Origin: Bosea sp. (in: a-proteobacteria)
Lineage (GTDB): Bacteria; Pseudomonadota; Alphaproteobacteria; Rhizobiales; Beijerinckiaceae
Length of the DNA stretch: 64,000 nt
Assembly (NCBI RefSeq): GCF_023953965.1
Contig: NZ_JAMLIX010000002.1
Coordinates: 186,001-250,000, forward strand
Direction: 5' to 3'
Part shown: one piece after another, positions 35,401 through 43,366 of the stretch
Layout: each line of letters opens with the position of its first letter
How positions within the stretch are numbered: position 1 is the first letter of the stretch
The notes under the pieces: generated by a model
The model's input: only the letters and a program-made list of their open reading frames with translations
What the model was told of the DNA's origin: nothing
Databases searched by the model: none
Program-made: the position numbers and the translations under genes

Positions 35401-38341
35401 AGAGCGCCGAGAGCCGGGCGCCGAGCGCGCCCTCGATCTCCAGCCCGCGCTCGTCGAAGAGCTTGACGAGCGCGTCGTGGCGCAGCGCCAGCGCCTCGTT
35501 CAGCGCCTGGGCGCGGCCTTCGACCGAACGCAGCATCGATTCGGCATTGGCCGAGAGCGCCTCGTTGACGCGCCCGCCCTGCTGGGTCAGTGCCAGCACG
35601 ATCTCGCGGCCGGTGCCGGCGAGCAGGCTGCGCGCCTCCTCGGCATGGACGGTGAAGCTCTCGCGCAAGCCTTGCGTCGCCTCGGCGACGCGGTCGGCGA
35701 CCTGGCGGCCGTCGCCATTGATCGTCTCGGCGAGGCTGCGGGTCGCCTCGCTCATGCGGCGCGCCAGATCCTCGCTCTGCTCGCCGATGAGGGCGCCGGC
35801 CTTCTCGGCCGTTTCGCTGACGCTGGCGAGGAAGCCGCTCTGCTGCTGCTCGAGCGCGCTCTGGGCCGCCTCGATGCTGCCGGCGATGCGCGAAGCCAGC
35901 GCGGTGCCGCGCTCGTCGAGCTCGCGGTCGATGCCGGCGCCGGTCTCGGCGAGGCGCGAGATCAGCGCGTTCGAGCGCTCCGCCAGGATGGCGTGGACCG
36001 AGCGGCCGACATCGGCGACGCGGCCGGCCAGCGCCTGGCTCTCGTTGCCGAGCAGGTCCTTGATCTCGAGCCCGGCCTGCGAAACCTTGACCGTCATCGC
36101 GCCGGCCTGCTCCTCGAGCAGGGCGCTGACGCGCATGCCCGTCTCCGACAGGCCGGAGATCAGGCGCTCGCTCTCGTTGCCGACGACGACGCCGACCTCC
36201 TGGCCGGCCTGGGTCAGGCGGCTGACGAGCAGCTCGCTCTCGTCGCGCAGGCGGGTCTCGACGGTGTTGACCGCGCCCGAGACGCTGGCGACCAGGGCCT
36301 CGCTGCGCTCCTCCAGCAGGCGGGCGACATCGGTGCCGGCCTGCGAGACGCGGGCGACGCTGGCGTCGCTGCGCTCCGCCAGGATGCGCGCCAGCGCGGT
36401 CGAGGCTTCGGAGACGCGGCCGACGATGCCGTCGCTCTGCTGGCCGACCAGATCGGCGAGCGCGGTGCCGGCGCCCGAGACGCGGCCGACCAGCGCCTCG
36501 GCCTGCTGGTCGAGCAGGCCGTGCACGCTGCGGCCGGTCTGGTCGAGGCGCTCGACGAGCTTGCCGCCCTGCGCGTCGAACAGCCCGTTGACCTCGGCCG
36601 CGACCGCGCCGATCCGCCCGGTCAGCGTGTCGCCGTGCTGCGCCACGGTCTCGCCGAGGCTCTGGCCGGCCTCGGCGACGCGCAGGATGATCGCCTCGCT
36701 GCGCTCGCGCAGCAGGTCGTCGACGGTCCGCGCCGTCTCGTCGAGGCGGGCGACCAGCGTGTCGCCCTGCGTGCCGATCAGGCCGTGGACGTTCTCGCCG
36801 ACCTCGCTGAGGCGGGCGGCGATCGCTTCGTTCTGGCGGATGAGCAGGCTGTTGACCCCGCGCCCGACCTCGGCGAGGCGGGTCGTCACGCTCTCGCCCT
36901 CGTCGGAGAGCGCGCTGCGCAGCGCTTCGCCGGATTCGGCGAGGCGCTTCTGCAAGGCCTCGCTCTGGCTCTCGATCAGCGCGACCATGCTGCGGCTGCT
37001 GGTCTCGAAGCGCTCCGCGGCCTCGCTGCCGCGCTCCGCGATGTCGCGGGCGAGCGTCTCGCCGGTGTTCTTCAGGAGCTCGTTGACGGTGTCGACGCGG
37101 CCGGTCAGCGTATCGGCGACCTGCGCGCCGGTCTCGCTGATGGCGCGGGTGACGTTATGGGCGCCGGTGGTCAGCCCCTCGGTGAGGACGGCGCCGGTGC
37201 GTTCCAGCGAGCTCGCGATCTCCCTGGCGCGGCCGTCGAGCATTTCCGACAGGTTGCCGCTGGCGCCGGCCAGACGCTCCGAGACCTCGCCGGAGGTGAT
37301 CTGCAGGCGCTCGACCAGGTCGTGGCTGCGGCCGCTGATCTCCTCGATCATCTTCTCGCCGGCGTGGCCGAGCGCCTGGGTGATCTGGTCGCCCTTGGCG
37401 CCGAGCGAGCCGGTGACGCGGTCGCCCGCCTGCGAGACAGCCTCCGCGATGGCGCGGCTGGCGCTGTCGAGGTCCTTGGCGAGGCCCTCATGCGCGCCGC
37501 TGATCGCGATCTTGACCCGCTCGGCATTGCCGACCACCGCCTCGCGCTGGGTGACGAGCTCGTCGATCAGCGAGCGCAGCCTGATCTCGTTGTCGGCATA
37601 GGCGCGCTCCAGCGTCGAGATCTCGCCGCGCACGATGGTTTCAAGTTCACCGGCGCGTGCCACGGCGCGCTCGATGCCGTCGCCCATGGCGGCGACCTCG
37701 CGGCGGATGGTCTGGCTCAGCGACAGGACGGAATCGGCCCCGGCGACCTCGGGCTCGGCGAGGCGCAGCGCGACCTCGGTCATGGCGCGCGAGATCAGGC
37801 GCATCTCCTGGGTGCGGCGATAGAGTGCCGCCAGCACGAAGAAGAATACCACCGGCGCGCCGATCGAAAGCGCGAGCAGCGTCCATTCGCCGATGCCGAA
37901 GCTGGCGACCGGCTCGGGCAGCCCCTCGCTGAACGAGCCATAGCGGCCGATCAGGACGAAGGCGGCGCCGCCGAGCCAGGCGAGGGAGGCGAGCGCCGCG
38001 AACCAGTAGGGCTTGCGCGAGGGGCGCACGGCGAAGGCCTGGACGAGCGAGCTCGAATCGCGGCGGTCGTCATTGGCGACGCGGCTGGTGTCGGGCGCGA
38101 TCGCGGCGCGCGGCGGCGCCGGCGGCTGGGCGGGCGCGGCCGGCGGCGGGGCGGCGGGCGTCGGGGCCGGCTCGACGCGCGGCATTTCGAGCTTCAGATC
38201 GTTCTCGCTCGTCGAGGGCAGCCTCGGCTCCGTCTCGACGGGCGTCTCGGCGCTCTCCCGGGGCTGGTCGAGACGCAGCGCCTCTTCGATCGCCGACATC
38301 GCAGCTTCAGTGGGATCCTGGAGCTTCTTGGGTCGATTCAT
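32450..38341 (-). CDS. Giant GPR/RgsE-like polar growth protein
   Basis: 1,963 residues. Residues 1-105 are charged then Pro/Ala rich; two membrane helices follow (about 111-131 and 153-173). A very long helical region runs from about 180 to 1720. In it, residues about 450-815 repeat every 22 residues (unit like ETRLRDESELLVSRLTQAGQ) and about 1230-1385 every 33 (unit starting DDRGLGIVAALGRRGDAISN), as in apolipoproteins. A Pro-rich linker precedes a conserved C-terminal domain (about 1851-1963) with RMIDHDAAVELWDRYKRGER and ETGKVYTMLAHASGRFE. This is the layout of Agrobacterium GPR and Sinorhizobium RgsE, ring-forming proteins of the growing pole. Single gene with its own terminator. Confidence 0.85.
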   Translation of the reverse strand: MNRPKKLQDPTEAAMSAIEEALRLDQPRESAETPVETEPRLPSTSENDLKLEMPRVEPAPTPAAPPPAAPAQPPAPPRAAIAPDTSRVANDDRRDSSSLVQAFAVRPSRKPYWFAALASLAWLGGAAFVLIGRYGSFSEGLPEPVASFGIGEWTLLALSIGAPVVFFFVLAALYRRTQEMRLISRAMTEVALRLAEPEVAGADSVLSLSQTIRREVAAMGDGIERAVARAGELETIVRGEISTLERAYADNEIRLRSLIDELVTQREAVVGNAERVKIAISGAHEGLAKDLDSASRAIAEAVSQAGDRVTGSLGAKGDQITQALGHAGEKMIEEISGRSHDLVERLQITSGEVSERLAGASGNLSEMLDGRAREIASSLERTGAVLTEGLTTGAHNVTRAISETGAQVADTLTGRVDTVNELLKNTGETLARDIAERGSEAAERFETSSRSMVALIESQSEALQKRLAESGEALRSALSDEGESVTTRLAEVGRGVNSLLIRQNEAIAARLSEVGENVHGLIGTQGDTLVARLDETARTVDDLLRERSEAIILRVAEAGQSLGETVAQHGDTLTGRIGAVAAEVNGLFDAQGGKLVERLDQTGRSVHGLLDQQAEALVGRVSGAGTALADLVGQQSDGIVGRVSEASTALARILAERSDASVARVSQAGTDVARLLEERSEALVASVSGAVNTVETRLRDESELLVSRLTQAGQEVGVVVGNESERLISGLSETGMRVSALLEEQAGAMTVKVSQAGLEIKDLLGNESQALAGRVADVGRSVHAILAERSNALISRLAETGAGIDRELDERGTALASRIAGSIEAAQSALEQQQSGFLASVSETAEKAGALIGEQSEDLARRMSEATRSLAETINGDGRQVADRVAEATQGLRESFTVHAEEARSLLAGTGREIVLALTQQGGRVNEALSANAESMLRSVEGRAQALNEALALRHDALVKLFDERGLEIEGALGARLSALSALFETQGRDVEQALAQRLNAFEDLIVHQGGTLTAKISGDAQELTAALNAGIAQVEKLISEDGVALADKAGTRALEAAELLAGRTREAADAMESQIKLFEDRSGAKSAEIAGTLDSLIARIDGSLGARATALNEALVERTVDIARVLAEGGREVTRALAAKADEIGEVVTSKSESLTRTLSDKADTINATLGGRALQIADTLDQSVARFEERVVGRLDTVSHTLDTRGDEIAATLQGRSEAVAAVLGERARELRALFDVEGGGMVSALAGQGEAIAAALDQRAEQLRTLFDDRGLGIVAALGRRGDAISNALDQRAEQLRTIFEDQGTGVVGALESQGAAVAAALEEQTKALQTAFQAKGFSLVATLGHQGETITRSLDERVEALRSVFDDKGNGAVEALNQRGEALAVEFATVGETVVRALEQRGNAIVAGLRDRGAAIANAVETSSNALRETLESGSRQSIEALVGTNDKLREELGGMLGRLGEANTLMQQIVNGANRNLAAVENSLSTRVGELQTVIGTVMAEAGSASQQVTAQIAELKSFSEGTLKETAALIDQLDDRGTSLGEATQASSAALNAVAGRLEQIEGRVGKALTERREALEQLHGLIANRTDDVEAITRSFATLIDESLGSAEARARQIGAVLSDSAESTTNAIAQQFEAIRSATGRERERTAEALRAAYAQVSTEIGGEIAKVTERFQKAAQEMRGITGDIQRELEATRAELKRGVLELPAEAQESTSAMRRVVAEQIKALNDLTEIVTRAGRRGEVSLPIEPVAPRRPAAAASVQPARAFAPPRQAEPAAEEPLLRPSIDAVREPEPPAAPVQEVRRREPERAAPQQPAKAGWLSDLLSRASREDRPPEPARPTTHSIEKLDSLSVDIARMIDHDAAVELWDRYKRGERNVFTRRLYTLQGQQTFDEIRRKYRRDSEFKDTVDRYIDEFERLLGEASKDDRDSMVAKTYLTSETGKVYTMLAHASGRFE
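33381..37601. repeat. Internal 66-bp and 99-bp coding repeats of the giant gene
   Basis: The 22-residue units correspond to diverged 66-bp DNA repeats (roughly 35900-37000) and the 33-residue units to 99-bp repeats (roughly 34190-34670), with recurring CTGCTCG and GAGCG-rich words. The units differ enough that they are old, not recent slippage. The interval given is the helical repeat region as a whole; unit borders were set by eye. Confidence 0.7.
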
Positions 38342-38513
38342 CGTTGCCGCCTCGCCACGCTACTGACGACGGGCGCGTGAGGGTGCCTCCGTCGTCCCAG
38401 GGCCGCCTCTGGCCGGGTGAACGGAGACACTGCGCCCATCATTTACCAATTGGAAGGGTAGTGGACCCCCGGAGCCTTGGAAACCCATTCCTGCGCGCGA
38501 TTCACAAACGTCG

Positions 38514-38528
38514 TTAACGCCTCGTTTA
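38514..38528. promoter_or_regulatory. Possible CtrA-binding site
   Basis: TTAA-CGCCTCG-TTTA fits the alphaproteobacterial CtrA consensus TTAA-N7-TTAA with one mismatch, 75 bp upstream of the Hpt gene and 170 bp from the giant gene's start. In a GC-rich segment such a match is uncommon, but a single site found by eye is weak evidence. The surrounding 262-bp gap has no gene. Confidence 0.3.
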
Positions 38529-38603
38529 CCATCCCGGCGCTTGCTGGAGGGCAGGCGAGCCGCCCGCGCGGCCGTTCGATGCCCGCCATCCGAGAGTTCG
38601 CTC

Positions 38604-38954
38604 ATGAGTTCGCCCATTGGTTCGTCGGCCATCGATCTCGCCCATCTTGCCCGCCAGACCGGCGGCGACCGGGCGCTGGAACGCGAGCTGCTGACGCTGT
38701 TTGCCGGGCAATGCAGCCTGCATCTGCGCACCATCCACGCCAGCGCCGACCGGCGCGAGCGCATGGACGCCGCCCACACGCTGAAGGGCGCGGCGCGGGC
38801 CGTCGGCGCCTGGCAGGTGGCGGAGGCCGCCGGCCGTGTCGAGGAGGCGCTCGCCGGGCCGCGGGACGAGCCGGGCGACGCCGCCCTCGATGCGCTCGCG
38901 CTCGCGGCGGCCGAGGCGAGGGCGGCGATCGCGCGTCTCGAGCCTGCCGCCTGA
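38604..38954 (+). CDS. Histidine phosphotransfer (Hpt) domain protein
   Basis: 116 residues, one domain. His58 in MDAAHTLKGAARAVGAWQVA is the expected phosphorylated histidine; the flanking helices (LARQTGGDRALERELLTLFA and LARQ-type amphipathic segments) form the four-helix bundle. It would pass phosphate between a hybrid kinase and a response regulator in the cytoplasm. No kinase or regulator is adjacent, so it is an orphan. Start at 38604 gives MSSPIGSSAIDLAHL. Confidence 0.88.
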   Translation: MSSPIGSSAIDLAHLARQTGGDRALERELLTLFAGQCSLHLRTIHASADRRERMDAAHTLKGAARAVGAWQVAEAAGRVEEALAGPRDEPGDAALDALALAAAEARAAIARLEPAA

Positions 38955-39039
38955 GCGGGAGGCTGCGGCGTGAAACCCCGTTCCGCCCCGCTTTGAAATG
39001 CTCTAAGCGGAGCCGTCGTCGCGCCGCCGGAGTTTGCCC

Positions 39040-39360
39040 ATGCCGAAGATCAACTTCATCGACGTTCACGGAGAGACGCGCACCGTCGAGGTCGAGGTCG
39101 GCGCGACCGTGATGGAGGCGGCGATCCGCAACGCCATTCCCGGCGTCGAGGCGGAATGCGGCGGCGCCTGCGCCTGCGCCACCTGCCACGTCTATGTCGA
39201 CGAGGCCTGGATCGACGCCGTCGGCCAGGCCCAGCCGATGGAGGAGGACATGCTCGATTTCGCCTTCGACATCCGCCCGACCTCGCGTCTCTCCTGCCAG
39301 ATCCGCATGCGCGACGACCTCGATGGGCTTGTCGTGCGCACCCCCGCGCGGCAGACCTGA
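39040..39360 (+). CDS. [2Fe-2S] ferredoxin, adrenodoxin type
   Basis: 106 residues. Cysteines 40, 46, 49 and 86 show the C-x5-C-x2-C-x36-C pattern (ECGGACACATCHVYVDEAW; SCQIRM) of adrenodoxin-type ferredoxins, with one extra Cys44. DMLDFAFDIRPTSRLSCQ is typical of bacterial members. It carries electrons to a P450, a hydroxylase or Fe-S assembly; no partner is beside it. A TTG at 39034 is an alternative start, but ATG at 39040 has CGGAG upstream. Confidence 0.95.
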   Translation: MPKINFIDVHGETRTVEVEVGATVMEAAIRNAIPGVEAECGGACACATCHVYVDEAWIDAVGQAQPMEEDMLDFAFDIRPTSRLSCQIRMRDDLDGLVVRTPARQT

Positions 39361-39444
39361 AACGCAGCCGATATTTTGCGCTGGATCATGGCGCCGATGC
39401 TGGCAAACTCCACGATGGTTGCATGACCCGCCCAGGAGGACGCG

Positions 39445-39867
39445 ATGTACAGATCGATCATGGTCCCGGTAGACCTCGCCGAGGCCGATCTCGCCGCCCC
39501 GGCGATCACGGCGGCGGTATCCTTCGCCAAGGTTTCGGGCGGGATGGTGCGGCTCATCTATGTCCGCTCGCTCATTCCGGTCACCTACATGGAGTTCGTG
39601 CCGGCCGATTTCGACACCGAGCAGCAGGAGGATGCCGAGGCGAAGCTCGCCGAGATCGCGGCGAAGATCGACCTGCCGGAAGAGCAGGTTTCGGCCAAGG
39701 TGCTGATCGGCTCGGTCCATGGCGAGGTCTTGGCCGAGGCCGATGCCAGCGGCACCGACCTCATCGTCATCGGCTCGCGCGAGCCCGGCATGCTCGCCTA
39801 TGTCCTCGGCTCGAACGCCTCGGCCATCGTGCGCCGGGCGAAATGCTCGGTGCTGGTGGTCCGCTGA
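39445..39867 (+). CDS. Universal stress protein (UspA family)
   Basis: 140 residues, one domain. MYRSIMVPVDLAEADLAAPA starts the fold; the nucleotide-binding end VIGSREPGMLAYVLGSNASA plus IVRRAKCSVLVVR matches the G-x2-G-x9-G-S pattern of ATP-binding Usp proteins. Cytoplasmic; role in stress survival is by family only. A strong AGGAGG lies upstream. The next gene begins 12 bp later, so they may be co-transcribed. Confidence 0.92.
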   Translation: MYRSIMVPVDLAEADLAAPAITAAVSFAKVSGGMVRLIYVRSLIPVTYMEFVPADFDTEQQEDAEAKLAEIAAKIDLPEEQVSAKVLIGSVHGEVLAEADASGTDLIVIGSREPGMLAYVLGSNASAIVRRAKCSVLVVR

Positions 39868-39879
39868 CGGCGCGGCCTC

Positions 39880-41055
39880 ATGTTCCTTCGCCTCTTCACC
39901 GATCTGCGCGCCGCCAGGGTCCCGGTGACCCTGCGCGAGTACCTCACGCTGCTTGAAGGGGTGGAGGCCGATCTCGCCGAGCATCGGGTCGACGAGTTCT
40001 ACTATCTCGCCCGCGCCGCGCTGGTGAAGGACGAGCGCCATCTCGACAAGTTCGACCAGGTCTTCGCCCAGGTGTTCAAGGGGCTGGAGACGCTGCAGGA
40101 GGCGATCGGGGAAACGGCGATCCCCGAGGAGTGGCTGCGCAAGCTCGCCGAGAAATTCCTCACCGAGGAGGAGAGGGCGCAGATCGCGGCGCTCGGCTGG
40201 GACAAGCTCTGGGAGACGTTGAAGCAGCGGCTCGAAGAGCAGAAAGGCCGCCATCAGGGCGGCAACAAATGGATCGGCACCGCCGGCACCTCGCCCTACG
40301 GCGCCCATGGCTACAACCCCGAAGGCGTCCGCATCGGCCAGGACAAGAACCGTAACTTCAGGGCGGTGAAGGTCTGGGACAAGCGCGAATTTAAGGATTT
40401 CGACGATACGCGCGAGCTCGGCATCCGCAACCTGCGCGTCGCGCTCAGGCGCCTGCGCCGCTTCGCCCGCACCGGCGCGGCCGAGGAGCTCGACCTCGAC
40501 AACACCATCTCCGAGACCGCCCGCCACGGCTATCTCGACGTCAAGCTGCGGCCCGAGCGGCGCAACACCGTGAAGGTCCTGCTCTTCCTCGATGTCGGCG
40601 GCTCGATGGACTGGCATGTGGAGCTCGCCGAGGAGCTGTTCTCGGCCGCGCGCGCCGAGTTCAAGCATTTCGAGCATTTCTACTTCCACAACTGCCCCTA
40701 TGAGCGCCTCTGGAAGGAGAACCGCCGCCGGCGCGACCATGAGATCGAGACCTGGGAGGTGCTCAGGACCTATCCGTCCGACTACCGCCTCGTCTTCGTC
40801 GGCGACGCCTCGATGAGCCCCTATGAGATCGCGATGCCCGGCGGCTCGGTCGAGCACTGGAACGAGGAGGCCGGCCAGGTCTGGATGGAGCGGCTGACCG
40901 GCAAATTCCCGAAATCGGTCTGGCTCAACCCGGTGCAGCGGCATCTGTGGAACTATACCCAGTCGATCCGCCAGATCGGCGGGCTGATCGGCGGGCGCAT
41001 GTTCCCGCTGACGCTCGACGGCCTCGACGGGGCGATGAAGGAGCTGGCGCGGTGA
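39880..41055 (+). CDS. VWA-domain protein, CoxE-like
   Basis: 391 residues. The N-terminal 180 residues are helical (FLRLFTDLRAARVPVTLREY). The VWA domain starts about residue 230; the metal site is seen as LFLDVGGSMDWH (DxGxS). The sequence HFEHFYFHNCPYERLWKENR and VFVGDASMSPYEI fits the CoxE/COG3552-like group, which works with MoxR-type AAA ATPases to load metals or assemble enzymes. No MoxR gene is in the window next to it. It overlaps the next gene (GTGA), so the pair works together. Confidence 0.88.
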   Translation: MFLRLFTDLRAARVPVTLREYLTLLEGVEADLAEHRVDEFYYLARAALVKDERHLDKFDQVFAQVFKGLETLQEAIGETAIPEEWLRKLAEKFLTEEERAQIAALGWDKLWETLKQRLEEQKGRHQGGNKWIGTAGTSPYGAHGYNPEGVRIGQDKNRNFRAVKVWDKREFKDFDDTRELGIRNLRVALRRLRRFARTGAAEELDLDNTISETARHGYLDVKLRPERRNTVKVLLFLDVGGSMDWHVELAEELFSAARAEFKHFEHFYFHNCPYERLWKENRRRRDHEIETWEVLRTYPSDYRLVFVGDASMSPYEIAMPGGSVEHWNEEAGQVWMERLTGKFPKSVWLNPVQRHLWNYTQSIRQIGGLIGGRMFPLTLDGLDGAMKELAR

Positions 41056-41660
41056 CGGGCGCCGCCCGCGACGAGGACGGCGACACCCCCGCCCCGAGCT
41101 GGCGCCAGCGCCCCAGGCCGGTCGGCTTCGAGATCGCCTACAGGCTCGACGGCGACACCCTCGAGGTCGACCGCACGCGCCGGGTGGACAGCATCCGCTT
41201 GAGCGCGGTCGAGCAGGTGCGCTTCCTCTATGCGCCGGGCAACATCTCGTCGAAGGGCTACAAGACCGCGCTCAGGCTCAGCGACGGCCGCACCGTCACC
41301 TTCGGCAACCTGTCCTGGCGCTCGCTGACCGATCTCGACCGTGACGACCGGCGCTATCACCGCTTCGTTTCGGCGCTTTCGGCCGCGATCGCGCGGGCCA
41401 ATCCGCGCGCCCGCTTCGTCGCCGGGCGGCCGCGGCCGATCTGGCTCGCCGTCGCCGTCGTCGGCGCGCTTTCGCTTGCGATGCTCGCGGCCGTGACGCT
41501 GCGCGCGCTTCAGCAGGGCGCGACCACGACCGCGCTGATCGGCATCCTGCTGATCGCCGCCTCGTTCTGGCAGGTCTGGCCGCTGGTCCACCTCAACCGG
41601 CCCCGCGAGCTTGCGACCGGCGCGGTGCCCGACGAGCTCGTGCCCGGCCGGGCCGGCTGA
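41052..41660 (+). CDS. Small membrane protein coupled to the VWA gene
   Basis: 202 residues starting at GTG 41052, overlapping the VWA stop by 4 bases. The first 110 residues are soluble with beta-strand character (FEIAYRLDGDTLEVDRTRRV; RFLYAPGNISSKGYKTALRL). Two membrane helices follow at about 130-175 (IWLAVAVVGALSLAMLAAVT; TTALIGILLIAASFWQVWPL) and a short tail. I do not recognise a named family; tight coupling suggests it assists the VWA protein at the membrane. Function unknown. Confidence 0.78.
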   Translation: MTGAARDEDGDTPAPSWRQRPRPVGFEIAYRLDGDTLEVDRTRRVDSIRLSAVEQVRFLYAPGNISSKGYKTALRLSDGRTVTFGNLSWRSLTDLDRDDRRYHRFVSALSAAIARANPRARFVAGRPRPIWLAVAVVGALSLAMLAAVTLRALQQGATTTALIGILLIAASFWQVWPLVHLNRPRELATGAVPDELVPGRAG

Positions 41661-41672
41661 CGACGAAACGCA

Positions 41673-41704
41673 AGCGGCGCCCGCGCCGGAGCGCGGACGC
41701 CGCT
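41673..41704. terminator. Hairpin terminator between membrane protein and HU genes
   Basis: Arms of 14 bp at 41673-41686 and 41691-41704 with one mismatch around CGGA. On the minus strand it follows the HU gene and leads into GTTTCG, a weak T run; it probably stops HU transcription and perhaps the convergent gene. Confidence 0.6.
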
Positions 41705-41723
41705 CGAAGCCGGATGGCGGCGA

Positions 41724-41996
41724 TTACGCCACGGCGTCGGCGAGGTCCTTGGTGACCTTGAACTTCACCACGGTCTTGGCCGGAACCTTGATGGTCGCGC
41801 CGGTCGAGGGGTTGCGGGCCTCGCGGGCTTCGCGCTTGGCGGCGGAGAGCTTGCCGATGCCGCCGAGCGTGACGTCGCCGCCCGTCTTCAGCGTCTTGGC
41901 GACCGTCGCGCCGAGGGAGGCCAGGATGGCCGAGACGTCGGCCTTGGTCTTGCCGGTCTCGTCGGCGATGGCGGCGATCAGTTCGTTCTTGGTCAT
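41724..41996 (-). CDS. HU-family DNA-binding protein
   Basis: 90 residues. Starts MTKNELIAAIADETGKTKAD and holds the DNA-binding arm pattern VTLGGIGKLSAAKREAREAR and NPSTGATIKVPAKTVVKF. It compacts and bends DNA as a dimer. ATG at 41996 follows GAGGAGG. The 261-bp gap on its upstream side has no gene; it presumably holds the HU promoter and includes the end of the BMP gene. Confidence 0.97.
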   Translation of the reverse strand: MTKNELIAAIADETGKTKADVSAILASLGATVAKTLKTGGDVTLGGIGKLSAAKREAREARNPSTGATIKVPAKTVVKFKVTKDLADAVA

Positions 41997-42257
41997 CAAA
42001 TCCTCCTCGAGAAGGGCTTCAGGCGTCAGGTGCTGGATTGCGGCCGCTCATGCGCGCGTTCCGGCACGGGCGACCACGGTTCATCGGTGTCGATCACGGC
42101 GCACAACTCACGCAGTTGCCACGGTTATCGCGGAAAGACGATGCCCGTGGCGGTAGATACGCACAGAAAACGGCTTCGTTCCGCCGGTCGCGGGCCGAAA
42201 TAAGCCCGCAAGGCGTCGATCCGGGCTCGAATCACGGCGCACGGCGCGAATCACCGC

Positions 42258-43337
42258 TCAGGCCTGGATACCGTCGACATACCAGTCCATCTTGGAAAGC
42301 ATCTCGTCGCTGGCCGTCTCGCCGGCCTTCAGGCGCACCTCGCCCTTCTGGTCCTTGAGCTCGCCGGTGAAGGGGTGGAGCGTGCCGGCGACGATGGCGT
42401 CCTTGACCGCGTCCGCCGCCTTGCGCGCCTCCGCCGTCATCGTCTCGTTATAAGGGGCGAGCTTGACGAAGCCGTCCTTGATGCCGCCCCAGACAGCGCC
42501 GGACTTCCAGGTGCCGTCCATCACCTCCCGGACGCGCTTGATGTAATAGCCCGACCAGTCGTCGACGATGGCGGTGAGATGGGCCCTGGGCGCGAAGGCG
42601 CGCATGTCGGAAGCCTGGCCGAAGGCGTAGACGCCGCGCTGCTCGGCCGCCTGGAGGGGGGCGGGCGAATCGGTGTGCTGGGTGATCATGTCGGCGCCCT
42701 GGTCGATCAGCGCCTTGGCGGCGTCGGCCTCCTTGGCCGGGTCGTACCAGCTCGAGACCCAGACGACCCTGGTCTTGAAGTTCGGGTTCACCTTGCGGGC
42801 GGCGAGATGGAAGGCGTTGATGCCCATCACCACCTCGGGGATGGGGAAGGAGGCGACGTAGCCCGCCTGTCCGCTCTTCGACATGTGGCCGGCGATGGTG
42901 CCGATGACGGCGCGGCCCTCGTAGAAGCGGGCATCGTAGGTGGCGACGTTCTCGGCGCGCATATAGCCGGTGGCGTGCTCGAACTTGACCTTCGGGAACT
43001 GCTTGGCGACCTGGATCGTCGGATTCATGAAGCCGAAGGAGGTCGCGAAGATGAGCTGGTTGCCGGCCTGGGCGAGCTGGCGCAGCGCGCGCGCCGCGTC
43101 GGGCCCCTCGGCGACGTTCTCGATGAAGCTGGTCTTGATCTTCGCGCCGTATTCCTTCTCCAGCGCGAGCCGGCCCTGGTCGTGCGTCCAGCTGTAGCCG
43201 TGGTCGCCGATCGGGCCGACATAGATGAAGCCGACGCCGAGCGGCGCCTGGGCCGAGGCGGTGCGGCCGAGGACCGGCAGCGTCGAGGCGGCCGCCGCCC
43301 CGAATGTCAGCCTGCGGCGGGTGATGATGCTGGTCAT
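42258..43337 (-). CDS. BMP-family nucleoside-binding lipoprotein-like substrate-binding protein
   Basis: 359 residues. The N-terminus MTSIITRRRLTFGAAAASTL has an RRRLTFG motif, which suggests Tat or Sec export. The BMP core shows GFIYVGPIGDHGYSWTHDQG, LIFATSFGFMNPTIQVA, and TQHTDSPAPLQAAEQRGVYA. BMP proteins bind purine nucleosides or bases for ABC import. It is the last gene of the xdh-transporter operon, 29 bp after the second permease. Confidence 0.93.
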   Translation of the reverse strand: MTSIITRRRLTFGAAAASTLPVLGRTASAQAPLGVGFIYVGPIGDHGYSWTHDQGRLALEKEYGAKIKTSFIENVAEGPDAARALRQLAQAGNQLIFATSFGFMNPTIQVAKQFPKVKFEHATGYMRAENVATYDARFYEGRAVIGTIAGHMSKSGQAGYVASFPIPEVVMGINAFHLAARKVNPNFKTRVVWVSSWYDPAKEADAAKALIDQGADMITQHTDSPAPLQAAEQRGVYAFGQASDMRAFAPRAHLTAIVDDWSGYYIKRVREVMDGTWKSGAVWGGIKDGFVKLAPYNETMTAEARKAADAVKDAIVAGTLHPFTGELKDQKGEVRLKAGETASDEMLSKMDWYVDGIQA

Positions 43338-43366
43338 GTCCTTATCCCCGTTGTCTGGTTGCGGCG

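Noticed and set aside
32450..38341. CRISPR-like or satellite repeats suggested by the periodic DNA
   Set aside because: The period is a multiple of three, units are diverged and in frame, so it is protein repetition.
32471..38380. Open reading frame of 1,969 codons opposite the giant gene, plus a third frame of 1,406 codons
   Set aside because: High GC and repeated helical codon use keep the other frames free of stops. The products are Arg/Ala/Gly-rich without domains, while the minus-strand frame has membrane helices, conserved ends and a terminator.
38990..39005. AAATGCTCTAA-like fragment, and a similar GAGCATG piece near 53822
   Set aside because: They recall the end of the palindromic repeat but are too short to call as copies.
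41997..42257. Possible small RNA or riboswitch between HU and the BMP gene
   Set aside because: Short repeated CACGGCGCAC words are present, but I find no stable conserved fold or known riboswitch core.
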